A stretch of DNA of 64,000 nucleotides, taken from positions 682,001 to 746,000 of the forward strand of contig JAHLTZ010000003.1 in the NCBI GenBank assembly GCA_025786725.1, read 5' to 3'. The notes below the pieces were generated by a model. That model saw only the letters and a list, made by a program, of their open reading frames with translations, did no database searches and had not been told where the DNA came from. This document shows positions 45,711 through 56,906 of this stretch, piece after piece. Numbering within the stretch: the first letter of the stretch is position 1; every line of letters begins with the position of its first letter. Made by a program: the position numbers and the translations under genes. Origin of the DNA: Syncephalis fuscata (lineage: Eukaryota; Zoopagomycota; Zoopagomycetes; Zoopagales; Piptocephalidaceae).

Positions 45711-47360
45711 TTAAAATGACATGTCTATTATTCTATATTCATCGTTATCTACTATCAGCATTGCGTTTCTTGTGTTAAATGTATCATTTAGTAATAAGGC
45801 AGCTCTAATCACTTGGCCAAGTTTTACAACAGTGCCTCGACGCTCGAATACTTTTTTGTATAGATACTCGGAAATTGTTGTGTCCAAATTTTTAGAACGA
45901 TTTAAATCAACTAAATCTACCGCTATAAATTTGCCGTCAGATTTAGAGCTATAAATAATAAATCTTCCGATATACAACGAAAGAAGCTTAGCATACTCGT
46001 TTATATTTAGCAGGCGAGGAGCTTCAAGTGCTGAGCGCAAAGTTTCTTCATCGATATGTGCTAGTCTAGCTCCATCGATTAAGCTGTGGACCGCCCAACT
46101 TTTCGAATACATAACAAGAATGCGGTTGGAACCGAACAGTGGTACTGTACCACAAAAATGACTGTTAAGTGTCCAAATGGGCTTTACGTCCTTAATGCAA
46201 ACGTTTGAGTATACGCATTCTGTTGAAATCATGGCCATGCTTATTTCATCTGCACTATTTTTGTTCGCCATATTAACAGCTAGCTGTGGGTTATTTGCAA
46301 TCAAAACTCGATCATCATCTAATTTTCTAACAAGAACTACAGAGTTTTTGAATTTCTTAAAGCAGATTTCTCCTTGCATTAGACAGCGTGGACCATATCC
46401 TAAATGGCGATTTGAAAACTCCCATACGTTCCATTTGAATGTGGTAGTGGTATCCGTGTGATGTAATGTTCTACTAAATACGGTTGCTGTTTCTTCAGTA
46501 GCTCTTAATAAAAAAGATCCGCCATGATAAGTTGTAATAATGCCCATGCACATTTGGCCGTTAGCAAGATCAAAAACGCGGGTGGTTGTTAGTACATTAG
46601 ATCTATCCGTATCTTCGGCTCCTAGTTCTAAATAGTTAGCCATCATCCAGCGGCCACGGATGCTTGCATTATCACATAAACAGGAGAATTGACGCGGTCG
46701 CATAATTGAGACTTGATGCACTGGCCAAATGGAAATGATACATGTTTTTTCGTGAATAAAATTTACGTTGTTTGTTTGTTTAGTAATAGTCACTACGAAT
46801 CTGTCTGATATCAAGCATTGTTTTGCATGAGATTTATAGTTTGCATCATTCCGAAATAGTTTACGCAAACGCCAAAATCGTTTACTTGGTGCTTCTCCTA
46901 TTGGCTGGCATTGCTCAAAAATGGAACATTTCCGCAAGTCAGTATGCCGATAAGCAATTCGTTGCAATACAATAGAACGGATGTTAGCTGGTTCTTCTAT
47001 CACTACATCCTTGATTGGATATGGCGTGACTTTAAGCCAATTTGCATCAGTGGCACGTCGACAGCAGAATGCATGAAACCACTCGATGTGCTGGTTGTTC
47101 AACTGAGCAACGTTGATTGTTTTTTTGGGCTGTGCTGCCAACAGTTTTGATATACGTACTGTCTTTACATACCAGGCTAGCCATTTCATCTCATTGTCGT
47201 CAGCAAGATTGTAATACTGCTTATATCGCTGATGCCAGAGACTATTCTGTTGACTGACACAATACCGCAGTCATTTACTGCAGCATGAAAGTAGAACAAG
47301 TGAGTCGTTGTCGGCATATACGGCAACACGACCAATAACAAGTATAGGGATATAATCCAT
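45711..47360 (-). pseudogene. F-box-like paralogue with premature stop at codon 30
   Basis: Colinear with the gene at 25921-27570: 549 codons from the matching ATG at 47360 to the stop at 45711, no indels. Codon 30, TGG (Trp of the F-box CSKW) in the other copy, is TGA here (47273-47271). Translation could resume only at Met-58 (47189), which would delete the F-box-like motif and leave 492 residues. The rest of the frame has no stop, and the diverged C-terminal third still differs from its paralogue mainly by plausible substitutions, so loss is recent, or the protein is made from the inner Met, or the base is an error. Confidence 0.75.
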
Positions 47361-47369
47361 TATGCATAA
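46351..47369. repeat. Near-identical tract shared with 26561-27579
   Basis: Partner of the tract in the first F-box-like gene, at a constant offset of 19,790 bp with about five mismatches. One of the mismatches creates the premature TGA. Both flanks are related but much more diverged. Confidence 0.85.
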
Positions 47370-47789
47370 TTAAATAAGACAAAAAAATGGTGGTAGCTGG
47401 ATTGCTAAGGACTATTCATGTCGACAATGCTTTCTTGACGATAGACAATTATGATGCGTAGCTATAGTAAACATATGCTAGACGCGTATTTTGAGTAGAT
47501 ATATTGTGCAACCTTCAAAGGCCTTGAATCTTTGAAATGATCCATTTACAAAATAATAATTATGTTCATATAATATATTCTATCTATCATAATAGTGCTA
47601 TTCTGTGTTATAATATTAGTATATTTTATCTCTTTTATTAATAAAATATAGAATCTCTTCTCTTAGATGCCTTAATACAACAGTTAATTATATTCAATAG
47701 AAATACGGCCACATTATTTAGTTAGTCGATTGTTTCAATTATGTTAACGTCATTGTATTAATGATAAGCATTTTATTAACCATTTAATG

Positions 47790-48135
47790 TAATTTGTGGT
47801 TCAATGATTACATTTAATAATATTTGTGCAACTAAACTGTGCATTCTTTTTATTGAACATTATTATGAGTGGTAAACGATATTAAAGTTTAAAATGCCTG
47901 CAGATTATTACCAGTATGCATATATTCTCTATTCGCATATATTATTTTCATTCTGTCTCACACTACTATATATCATTCTACGATATAATAGATATATTTT
48001 ACTTGTTATATGTCCCAATACACTCTACCCACTCCACTCATTGCGCTTTATACACTATATCCTTGACGCCACTTACTATACTTTTCCTATTGTATACTCA
48101 TTTGGTCGTATATTATTTTATAATCTCATCACTGG
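47790..48135. repeat. Diverged relative of the dispersed element
   Basis: Same order of landmarks as 6775-7240: a GTGGTTCAATGA-type block, CATTTAATAATATTTGTGC, AACTAAACTGTGCATTC, TATTGAACAT, GAGTGGTAA, CCAGTATGCATAT, a TCACACTACTATATATCATTCTA stretch in pieces, and CACTCATTGCGCTTTATACACTATA. Identity is far lower than between the first two copies. The frames over it are translations of this repeat, not genes. Confidence 0.45.
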
Positions 48136-48170
48136 CATTAAAGAAATTTCACATGCTCACCAATAACATT

Positions 48171-50267
48171 TATATTAGTTTGTATTTTAATATTATACAG
48201 TATGCAATGACTAATTGTTGCTTAATGCTAAAACACAAGTTTTCATTTACTTGGCTCTGGTTTTTACAATTTATTACTATTTTTATCAATGTTTTTCTAT
48301 CTATATGTCAAATTACTAATATAAATATAGTGTGTCGCAAGTCTTAAATAGCAAGCTATGCAAAAATAAGACCAATTTGACGTGCGAACTCATCATTACA
48401 ATAATAGCATGTTTATACTCATTGCTGTTGCACAGTTTTCTATATACTATTAATTACAATACCAGCCAAGTATATAAATTTCTTTGTAGCAACAAGGCAT
48501 ATTTCAAGTAATTTTAATTTTCTATAGCTTTTCATAGTAGTTCATTGCGTCTTTATGCGACTTTCGACTTTTATTTATATAAAAACCAAATAATAACAAT
48601 ATTCATTGTATTTCAATGGGCATGCACAGCCATATAATTTTTGCACTATGGATAAAATAAAGTAGCTCAAGGTCCTATATGGTCTTTTTTTTTTACTTAA
48701 ATCCACCACTATTCATTCATTCTATTACCTATCAATTTTAATGCAGTTATTTCTAGTCATGTCTTTAGATCGCATAGTGAATGATTATAACAAAATTACA
48801 GCATTTTATTGTATCTATACCAATTTATGCATGGCCAAGAGCTAGTGCTTTTTGTCACCAGCTACCGATATATTTATAAAACAATAGCTAATTAGCCTAC
48901 TTGTTTGAAACGATAATATAGACAAACATTTTGTCTAGGTAATTGACACGAATGAAAATGGATTACACTGTGTAATTTGCACACCAATGTTGTAAGAGAA
49001 ATAAAAAGTCTACATTTGGTTTAATTTAAGCAAAATAAAAACATTTATTATTGTCTGCCATTAAAATAGCTGATAATAGTAATAATGAATCTATATTAGT
49101 TATCAATGATTTATGATCCATAGCTAATTTTAGTTTTATTTGATGGTTTTATGCGCAGTATCGACGACGTTAAACTGAGCGTAATTTTATGACGGGCCGA
49201 TGCAAAAAACAAACACGTTAGCCTCCAGTTGATAAACATGCTAAACTAAACTTAGTTAATGTAATTTTGTTATGCATTGGTGAAGGACATAAAAAATAAG
49301 CTTTGGTCAATTCAATACGATTCCTTTAGCAAGAAAAACGAGCATATCAACAAAGAATTACTATGGAAAAATCGAACTTTTTTTACCAGCTTTATTTGAT
49401 GATAAAATTTGAATTTTATCAATTCACAAAGCAAATTAGTTTATTATAGCTTTGTTTAATGTAAATACATACAAATTACAGTACACTAAGCAAAGTGAAT
49501 ATAAAACTTCCAATACTTTAGATCACACGCTACTATATTCTCAACCATTGTGCGATTAAATAATCAAGGAAACAATTGGATAAGGGCTACTTCAGTACGG
49601 CCTAATGCTGGCAGCTTATCACTTAATCTTATCTATTTTGGACATGATATAAAGATGGGAAAAAAAGATAGTTTGCCACTTTTTTGGTACTTATAATGAA
49701 TAAGCGCTCTTTGTATTTATTATACACAATATTCATATCAGCAATTTTATTTAGAAGCAAATCGATGGATAGAGAGCGTAAAATTGGGCGATTCTAGTAC
49801 ATCTGCTTGTATATAATTTGTCTCTTGTAGTAGATGCCAGTTCTCAATGTGTACAATATTACATGGTGATAGTGAATTCGCTTATACTTTTAATTCTATT
49901 GTTACTCAAAAACTACGAGTTATTAACGTTAGTAAGCAATTATAGTACATTCAATGTGAACTATTTAATACTTTATTGTTATTCTTTGTAATTAGAAAGA
50001 TTTCATCAAATACTTTACAACAATCAATATTTAACGCCAGAGACTACGATAAATTGTGAATATTTTTTGAATATAAAGTATCAAATGCCGTTATTGGTCG
50101 AATTGATGCGAATGAAAATGGATATATGAAGCATTTGTACTATAAATAAAATTTATTAAATATTTAATTCAATATGAATTACGCGTCTGGCCTGATAATC
50201 TTTTGTGCGATTTAAATCTCTACTAAATAAATACAAACTATTTTTTTCTTCTGTAATCTCACTTGTC
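48171..50267. other. AT-rich gene-poor region
   Basis: Two kilobases of AT-rich DNA with frequent stops in all frames. I found no conserved protein, RNA gene or ordered repeat. It separates the diverged repeat from the unknown gene at 50268. Confidence 0.5.
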
Positions 50268-51870
50268 ATGGCTAACTATACTGTATCAATCGAGTCAGCA
50301 AGCGTGCAGAAGCTTCTATCACGCCTAAGCTCTAGGGAATTCTTTCAATTTCTAAACGAACAGTCGAATGAAGAAAGTTTCTTGCTGTATGCTTCTCAAT
50401 TGTTGCAACAATATAACAATGACAACAGTAGCAGCAACAGGATGGGCCTGCGAACAAGGTCCGAATCTACAGGTCGCAAAGCGGAAAATAATGAATTACG
50501 TGCATCTTTAATGAATCAGCTGTTGGCGAAATATGTATGTGTACAAAATCCAATTAAACTACTCGTAGTATAATACTTTTTTGTTTAAGTAGCCGGCTGG
50601 GTTGAGTATTTCTCAAATGGCACAGCTAGATTTGCAGTGTAGGTTAATGGATAAAAAACGTTTACTAGCTAAATAGCAAATGAATAGACGTAAAACGAAA
50701 GCAGGATGCATTGAGGTGGCAAACAATTAAGCTGGTACGGGATGAAGATGGTCAGTTTATTAACACGAGACTATATGGCATTACTAATTGCAGCGATAGA
50801 CGCGGAGAAACATATGGTATGGCAAGAAGAAACCATAAAATTTGGTATAAACAAGATGCTATCCATTTACTTTGACCACGTAGGTTATTATGACTGTATA
50901 CAGCGCCCATCCACTTATCTGTTTCCATTTAGTATTGTCATGTAGAACGGATCGATAATAATTTATGGATTCAAATTAGTATTTATGACGATATGCTACA
51001 AAACGATATATCAAACCTCAATTTTATTTATTTCATATTTGTTTCTCACTCAGAAGAGTATTTGCTATACTCCAAGATTGAAGAAAGGTATTCAACAATA
51101 ATACTAGAGGTAGGTAATAACGTATCTAGCTGAATAGCTAATAACAATCATTATCATAACAATAACAAGGTTCTGAGACAAGTATTGCGATGTGATAGAC
51201 TTAGCGAGCATGAACTTAACGATATAAATTATAAATCATTAATAGAGCTGTTGACGAAGCGCAACACTCTTGGCTCATTTAGTAAATATCGCTTGGAGCA
51301 GTTGGATGAAAATCCGCTAAATCATCTTTCAAACTGGTCGGACGCGAGTAAGATACAAGAGAATAGTGGCTTGTCTATGATTTAATATATATGATTAGAT
51401 AGTAGAAAGATATATTTGGAAAACAACATAGTTCCCAACTATTCATTAAATCAGTATTATAAATCTAAAGATACGGGAACAGTAGGACTTAAAACAATAG
51501 CTAATATCCAACTGGGTAAAGATCCACTGCCTACTTTAACTCAAGTAAATTATGTGGTAATACTTTATATACTTGCATAGAATATTGCTGTGTCAATTTA
51601 TTGATTGAAAATTAGGTGGATTGCGATCTACGTGCCTTATATCCCGATATCAGTGTAACATCAAGTAGAATGCATGTAGAATTTGAGGGTCGCAATGTTT
51701 TAGAAGGATTTCGCCAGTTGGTTCAATCTGGTATAGGCCAGCCACCATTGCCCGAGCATATGGCACGATTACCATCAATGGCCAGCAATGTTATTTATTG
51801 CAATCTCGCCAAACCAGATCTATCAAGCAATACAATATTGAATATTTTGGAAGATGATCTACCAGCCTAG
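50268..51870 (+). CDS. Uncharacterised protein with weak RGS-like N-terminus
   Basis: The ATG at 50268 starts MANYTVSIESASVQKLLSRL and continues SSREFFQFLNEQSNEESFLL, which resembles helices opening an RGS domain (F-x-FL-x2-E-x4-E), but the later RGS helices are not clear. Splicing at short introns yields PAGLSISQMAQLDLQ, KRKQDALRWQTIKLVRDEDG, INTRLYGITN, then RIDNNLWIQISIYDDML, LRCDRLSEHELNDINYKSL and a final exon from 51616 ending NILEDDLPA at 51870. Between 50816 and 50946 the simplest frame meets a TGA; a donor at 50817 (G then gtatgg) and a 130-bp intron would avoid it. Exon borders are therefore provisional. I do not recognise the family. Confidence 0.5.
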
Positions 51871-52271
51871 TGCAATATGTAGCAGCTTAACATTAGTTTT
51901 CAACCTTGATACTTTAATGGCAAGGTTTGACTATGATTAAATAAAACATCTAAATTATTGGTTGCTGTATAAATATTCTAGTAGTTAATAATGTTAATGT
52001 ACTTGTATATTAGAATAAAACTCGTATCCAATAAATTAGTATATCAGCTAATTATTGTCCTGCTCAATAGCGCATAATAGCTTATTAATATACATCATCC
52101 GAGTGGGATGACCTATTTTATTGGCCAATCAATAATCTTATAGACAACACGCCACATTAACAATTTTTACTTATTAGTCTACAAACGACACGACATCTAG
52201 TCGTCTATTCCTCCGTATACGCCACCGTTATTATTTATCAGCTACTACAAGTATTAACTAGCTATTTGGTC
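51871..52271. other. Intergenic region
   Basis: It holds the 3' end of the unknown gene (AATAAA-type signals near 51940 and 52013) and the promoter of the sterol reductase. Nothing else is seen. Confidence 0.5.
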
Positions 52272-53889
52272 ATGCCTGAACCAAATTTGTCGTCCAAATT
52301 GGACGCATCCACCACCGCAACTCAACCGACAAAACAAGCAGCAGCTTCGTTAAATCCGCGCACTTTGACTCGTGAATTCCTAGGTGCACCTGGCGCGACC
52401 GCCGTATTTGTACTTTGTCACCTTGTATTACTTGCTTTCTACGTCGAATGCTCGCCTTCAACGACTTGCGGCTACAATGGGGGCCTTACTTGGCTACTAA
52501 CTACACCGGCAAAGATGTTGCTAGGTACCTACACGCTTTATCATCAAGTCGGTATTCAGGTATACGCAGTATGGCTACTATGGCTTGTTAGTCTATTCTA
52601 CTTAATACCGGGTCAATGGACTAATGGTACTTTATTACGTGATGGCACTGTATTAAAGTATAAAATCAATGGTAAGCTGTTTGTTTAAATACGTCATTTT
52701 ATTTACTAACACTAACCAACTAATCAAATGTATGAATGACAACTATAGCACTGCGATCATTAATTATTACACTGATTACTTGTGTCGCAACACTACTCAC
52801 TATGGGATCTGCTCCGTTTATTCATCTATTTAATAATGCACTACATTTAGTGGCAGCTGGATTTATCGTTTCAGCCATCTTCTCAGGCATTCTTTACCTC
52901 CATTCTTTTAAACCGGATGCATTGTTAGCACTAGGCGGCAATAGCGGCAATCCTATCTATGATTACTTCATAGGCCGCGAATTAAATCCTCGGGTGGGCA
53001 ATTTTGATATCAAGTGCTTTACTGAATTACGACCTGGTCTAATTGGCTGGATTGTCATCAATTTCTGCTCGGCTGTGGAGCAGTACTCACGAATCGGTAC
53101 TCTGACCGATTCGATGATCTTGGTACAATTGTTCCAGGCGTGGTATGTCTTTGATTCACTGATCAACGAGGTAAAATAGCTATAAGCCCATTTATACACA
53201 CACGTAGACTAATGTTTTGTTTAGGCTGCCGTATTAACCACAATGGATATCGTAACTGACGGTCTCGGCTGGATGCTAACCTTTGGCAATCTAGTTTGGG
53301 TTCCATTTGCCTTTTCACTACAAGCACGCTACCTTGCTCTTAATCCAATCCACTTGGGAGTCATACGCTGTGTCGGTATTATGGCACTTCAAGGCATTGG
53401 CTACTGGATTTTCCGAAGTGCCAATTCAGAAAAGGACCGTTTCCGTAAAAACCCATCCGATCCAGCAGTACAACGTAAGCCATCCATTATTTCTACTCTA
53501 TTCTATTACACAGATCCTAATACTGTACCAACTCCCCATAGATCTGGCCTACATTTCAACTAAAACCGGTTCACGTCTTCTCGTCAATGGTTGGTGGGGA
53601 CGTGCACGCCATATCAACTATCTTGGCGACTGGCTTATGAGTGTGGCCTGGTGTCTACCATGCGGTATGTATATAATACCATTTACTATTAATTAGCTAT
53701 AGATAGACTAACTCTCGATTAATTATAGGATTTGGATCAGCCATTCCATACTTGTATCCAATCTATTTCTTTATTCTCCTAGTTCATCGTGAACAGCGCG
53801 ATGAACACAAGTGCCATCTTAAATATGGAACTGATTGGGCTCGCTATCGTCGTATTGTGCCCTGGCGTATTGTTCCATATGTTTATTAA
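52272..53889 (+). CDS. ERG24: Delta(14)-sterol reductase (Erg24/TM7SF2/LBR family)
   Basis: An NADPH-dependent enzyme of the ER membrane that reduces the C14=C15 double bond after sterol 14-demethylation in ergosterol synthesis. The ATG at 52272 begins [20 protein letters not shown]. Multiple hydrophobic helices are followed by the family core: [86 protein letters not shown], then [20 protein letters not shown] and the C-terminal [20 protein letters not shown] ending VPYVY. The NADPH- and sterol-site residues (R-x2-HxNY-x-GD, HREQRDE, KYG) are present. Short GT...AG introns interrupt it, including one at about 53474-53549 whose open frame is spurious. ELNPR-FD-K and LLVNGWWG fit C-14 reductases better than Erg4. 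Confidence 0.92.
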
Positions 53890-53989
53890 CAGTCTGTTTA
53901 ATAAAACTCTCTTTATTCCGTCTCTGTCCATTCAATAATCATAACTATATATATACACACAATATTGCCATCTATCGTCCATATTCCAG

Positions 53990-56636
53990 TTAATTGGTCA
54001 CCATGCGTTCAGTGGCCGTATAAATATCAATAGTCAATTTCTCTACATCAGACAGTGAAGACTCGACATGGCTCTTGAATGCAATCAGCTCGTCTATAAT
54101 ACGAAGCGCTTCATCGCCTGTAACCTTGCGTCGTTCATTCGATACATGAACCAGATTGTCATAACTAATTATCATTAATCAGTTAAATGTAGTTAAATTA
54201 ATAATTATTTGTATAGTTTGTCAACTTACGTCACACACAACTGTTGATATTGTCCATTAATACGAAGACACTCCGCTTTGTTTTGCGAGTATACTTGGCG
54301 TGTATCTCTTTCATACTGTCTAATCTCCTCGTCAGTTTTGGCCTTTTCTGCCGCTATCGTCTATTGTATCGTATATTATTAGATAGTATACTTTAGTTAT
54401 ACATATTGATAATACTAATGATCAATTACTTACCGATCGTTCCAATTTGATTTGCTGTTCAAGTGTCTCATATTGCAATATTTGCCATCTATCTCACTAA
54501 TCATCTCAATGGATTGTTCGCCTAACAAGTCAAGTGACTCTAGCTTTAGATTCTTCTCATCATTATAACCATGATAAATCTTCTTTTTATCAGCTCGTAA
54601 TTGACTTAGTATTGGCTATTTGATAAATAATCATAAATAAGCAGATAGGTAACAAACTGCAAATACTTATCACTTACATAAATTTCTTTACGTAAATCAA
54701 CTGAACACATTTTACTACCACGTTCAGCATAAAGTGTCAAATCAATTTGGAATTTCTGTCCTTTAGCATTCTCGGCTGTTTCTGGAATAAGCATCAATTG
54801 ATGGGCCATCATATGATAATCATTAACAAGTTTTTCCAACTACAAATAATAATAATAATAATTAATAAATCATTATTAGAAACTATTATCTAATAAGTCA
54901 TATATATACATATATTTACTTACTTCATCGGCTTGTCGTTGAAACGAAACTTCTTGCTCCCAAGATATCTTACTAACATTTGCTTCTTTCTCCCTTTCTT
55001 CTCCAACCAATTTATTCAGCTGTTCTTGCTCAGCCGTCATACGTGCAACATCAGTTAGTGAAATCTTTTGATTGTCAACAGTTATTTGCAAATCTCCACG
55101 CTCATCTTCCAAATGCTGTAATTGATCCACTATTACCAATATTAGTTACTATATATATATATATTAATACTATTTATAAATACTTACATGAACTCTGTAA
55201 TTCATCGGCCAATCGTGAGTTGATCTCTAACAACTTTTGTCGTTTATTATCCAAATGTTTGATATAATGAATAAATTTGTCCTTGTCTGAACTTAAAATA
55301 CGATGCTCTTTTTCAGCAATCGATAGTGGTGACTAATAGACGGTTCAAGTCAGTCTATCTATCTATCTATACCATAGCATATCCATAACTACTTACCTCA
55401 TTCTTTGTCAACTGGTTAATTTCAGCCAACAGTTGTTCATTCTCTCCTTGTAACCGTTCAATATCACGAATTGTCTCTTCATTACGGATATTAAACGTTT
55501 CATCCATTTCGGCACCCATTGATTCAAAGTCATCTTCACCAGTCATAAAGGCTCGATAAGTTTGAGATAAAAAGTAAAAATGCATCTTTGAAATATAATT
55601 TGGACTGTCACGTTCCACATCATACGACATATAGCCAAATTCTTCTTGCTCAACCACCTATCAGTGGTGTAAGTATATGTATTGGTATTTAATTGTTTAA
55701 TAGCTTACTTGATTTAATTCAACCATCCAGTGAAGTGCTGCCACTAGATAGGCCCAATGATTTGATGAGCCAATTGAACATAATCGAGACTTGTTGACTT
55801 GTTCGTGAAATGGATAGCTAACATGTAGTGAATACAAAGAGTAGAATGAATCAATAGATTATTCACCTACCATATACTCTTAATAATTGTAATAGCATCT
55901 TCTTCAAACTTCTTCTGGAATCTAAATGATGGATCAAGTCTTGAATAGAGAAAGCGAAACATATTCTGGTAATCTTTTGAAGTACGAGCTACAAACGTAT
56001 TTGTAGATATTGGATGTGGATAGCCAGCGCCACTCAAGTATTCAATAATACTTGCTTGGATCTCTTGCTGGTAAGATTTATCACGTACCGGTCGAGGATC
56101 TTGGATTACTGCATTATTGGAACCGATAATAGAGCCACGTGCAAAATTACTTGTAAGTCTATGTTATACCAAATAATAATAGCAAAATAACATTAGCGTC
56201 ATAAAGAAAACCAATTAATAACTCACCGCTTATTGTTGTTGTTGTTGTTGTTATTCGCATTATTATGACCTGGTCCAGAGAATCCAAGGCTAGGCCGTCC
56301 AATGGTACTTTGACGACGATCGATATTGCTGGTGCGTGGAGGCGGTACACCTAATAGTCGACTAGAGGCAACGGTAGTTGCAGCAGTAACTGCAACAGCA
56401 GAAGCAGCAGTAACTGTAGGTGCAGCAGACGTTAAAGCCGATGGTAAAAGATAGTTTGTAGAAGGAGCGAGTGATTGACGCGCCAAACCACGCTCTAGAC
56501 CAGGTGCTAGCGATGGACGCTTTATACTGGACCGTGGCAGCGGAATGCCAGATGGGCGCGATTTTTGCGCTGAAAACTGAAGAATGTTGGATTGAGCATT
56601 GGTGTCCAACACACCAAGGGTCATTCTTCGATTCAT
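53990..56636 (-). CDS. NDC80: Kinetochore protein Ndc80 (HEC1)
   Basis: The microtubule-binding subunit of the four-part NDC80 complex at the outer kinetochore. The ATG at 56636 starts MNRRMTLGVLD; the disordered, basic N-terminal tail (SRPSGIPLPRSSIKRPS, a poly-Asn run of eight) is followed by the calponin-homology head: RPVRDKSYQQEIQASIIEYL, STNTFVARTSKDYQNMFRFLY, DPSFRFQKKFEED, YPFHEQVNKSRLCSIGSSNH, WAYLVAALHWMVELNQ. A long coiled coil continues to the stop at 53990. About eight short introns. Near 54475, within EIDGKY-C to ETLEQQIKLERS, the frame steps back one base, as if one base were missing; sequence either side is intact coiled coil. Family order and length (about 690 residues) are normal. 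Confidence 0.9.
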
Positions 56637-56906
56637 ATTACCAGTATAAATAGCTGTAGTAGCCGTAGTAAACAAGGGTGAATGCGTGAGTGAGAGCAAT
56701 AACAATAGCAGGCACAATAGGAATGAAATAAGACAGCAAGTAAAGCGGACGTGTATCGCGCGATAAACAAATGTAAAACAATAACAACACGTGATGACGC
56801 GGTAGAAACTGTTTAAAATTTATTAGTTTAATTTTACGAAGCTATTGTCAAAAGTGTTTTATTTCCCCCAAGCATTCATTGGGAAAGTTTAAAATTAAAT
56901 AAAATA

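Noticed and set aside
47894-48347. Two overlapping plus-strand frames of 90 and 143 codons
   Set aside because: They cover a diverged copy of the dispersed repeat; the equivalent DNA at 7057-7281 gives similar meaningless translations.
50875-50880. In-frame TGA as selenocysteine codon, prompted by the SCLY-like gene
   Set aside because: The family is unknown, no conserved Cys/Sec pattern surrounds it, and a plausible intron removes it.
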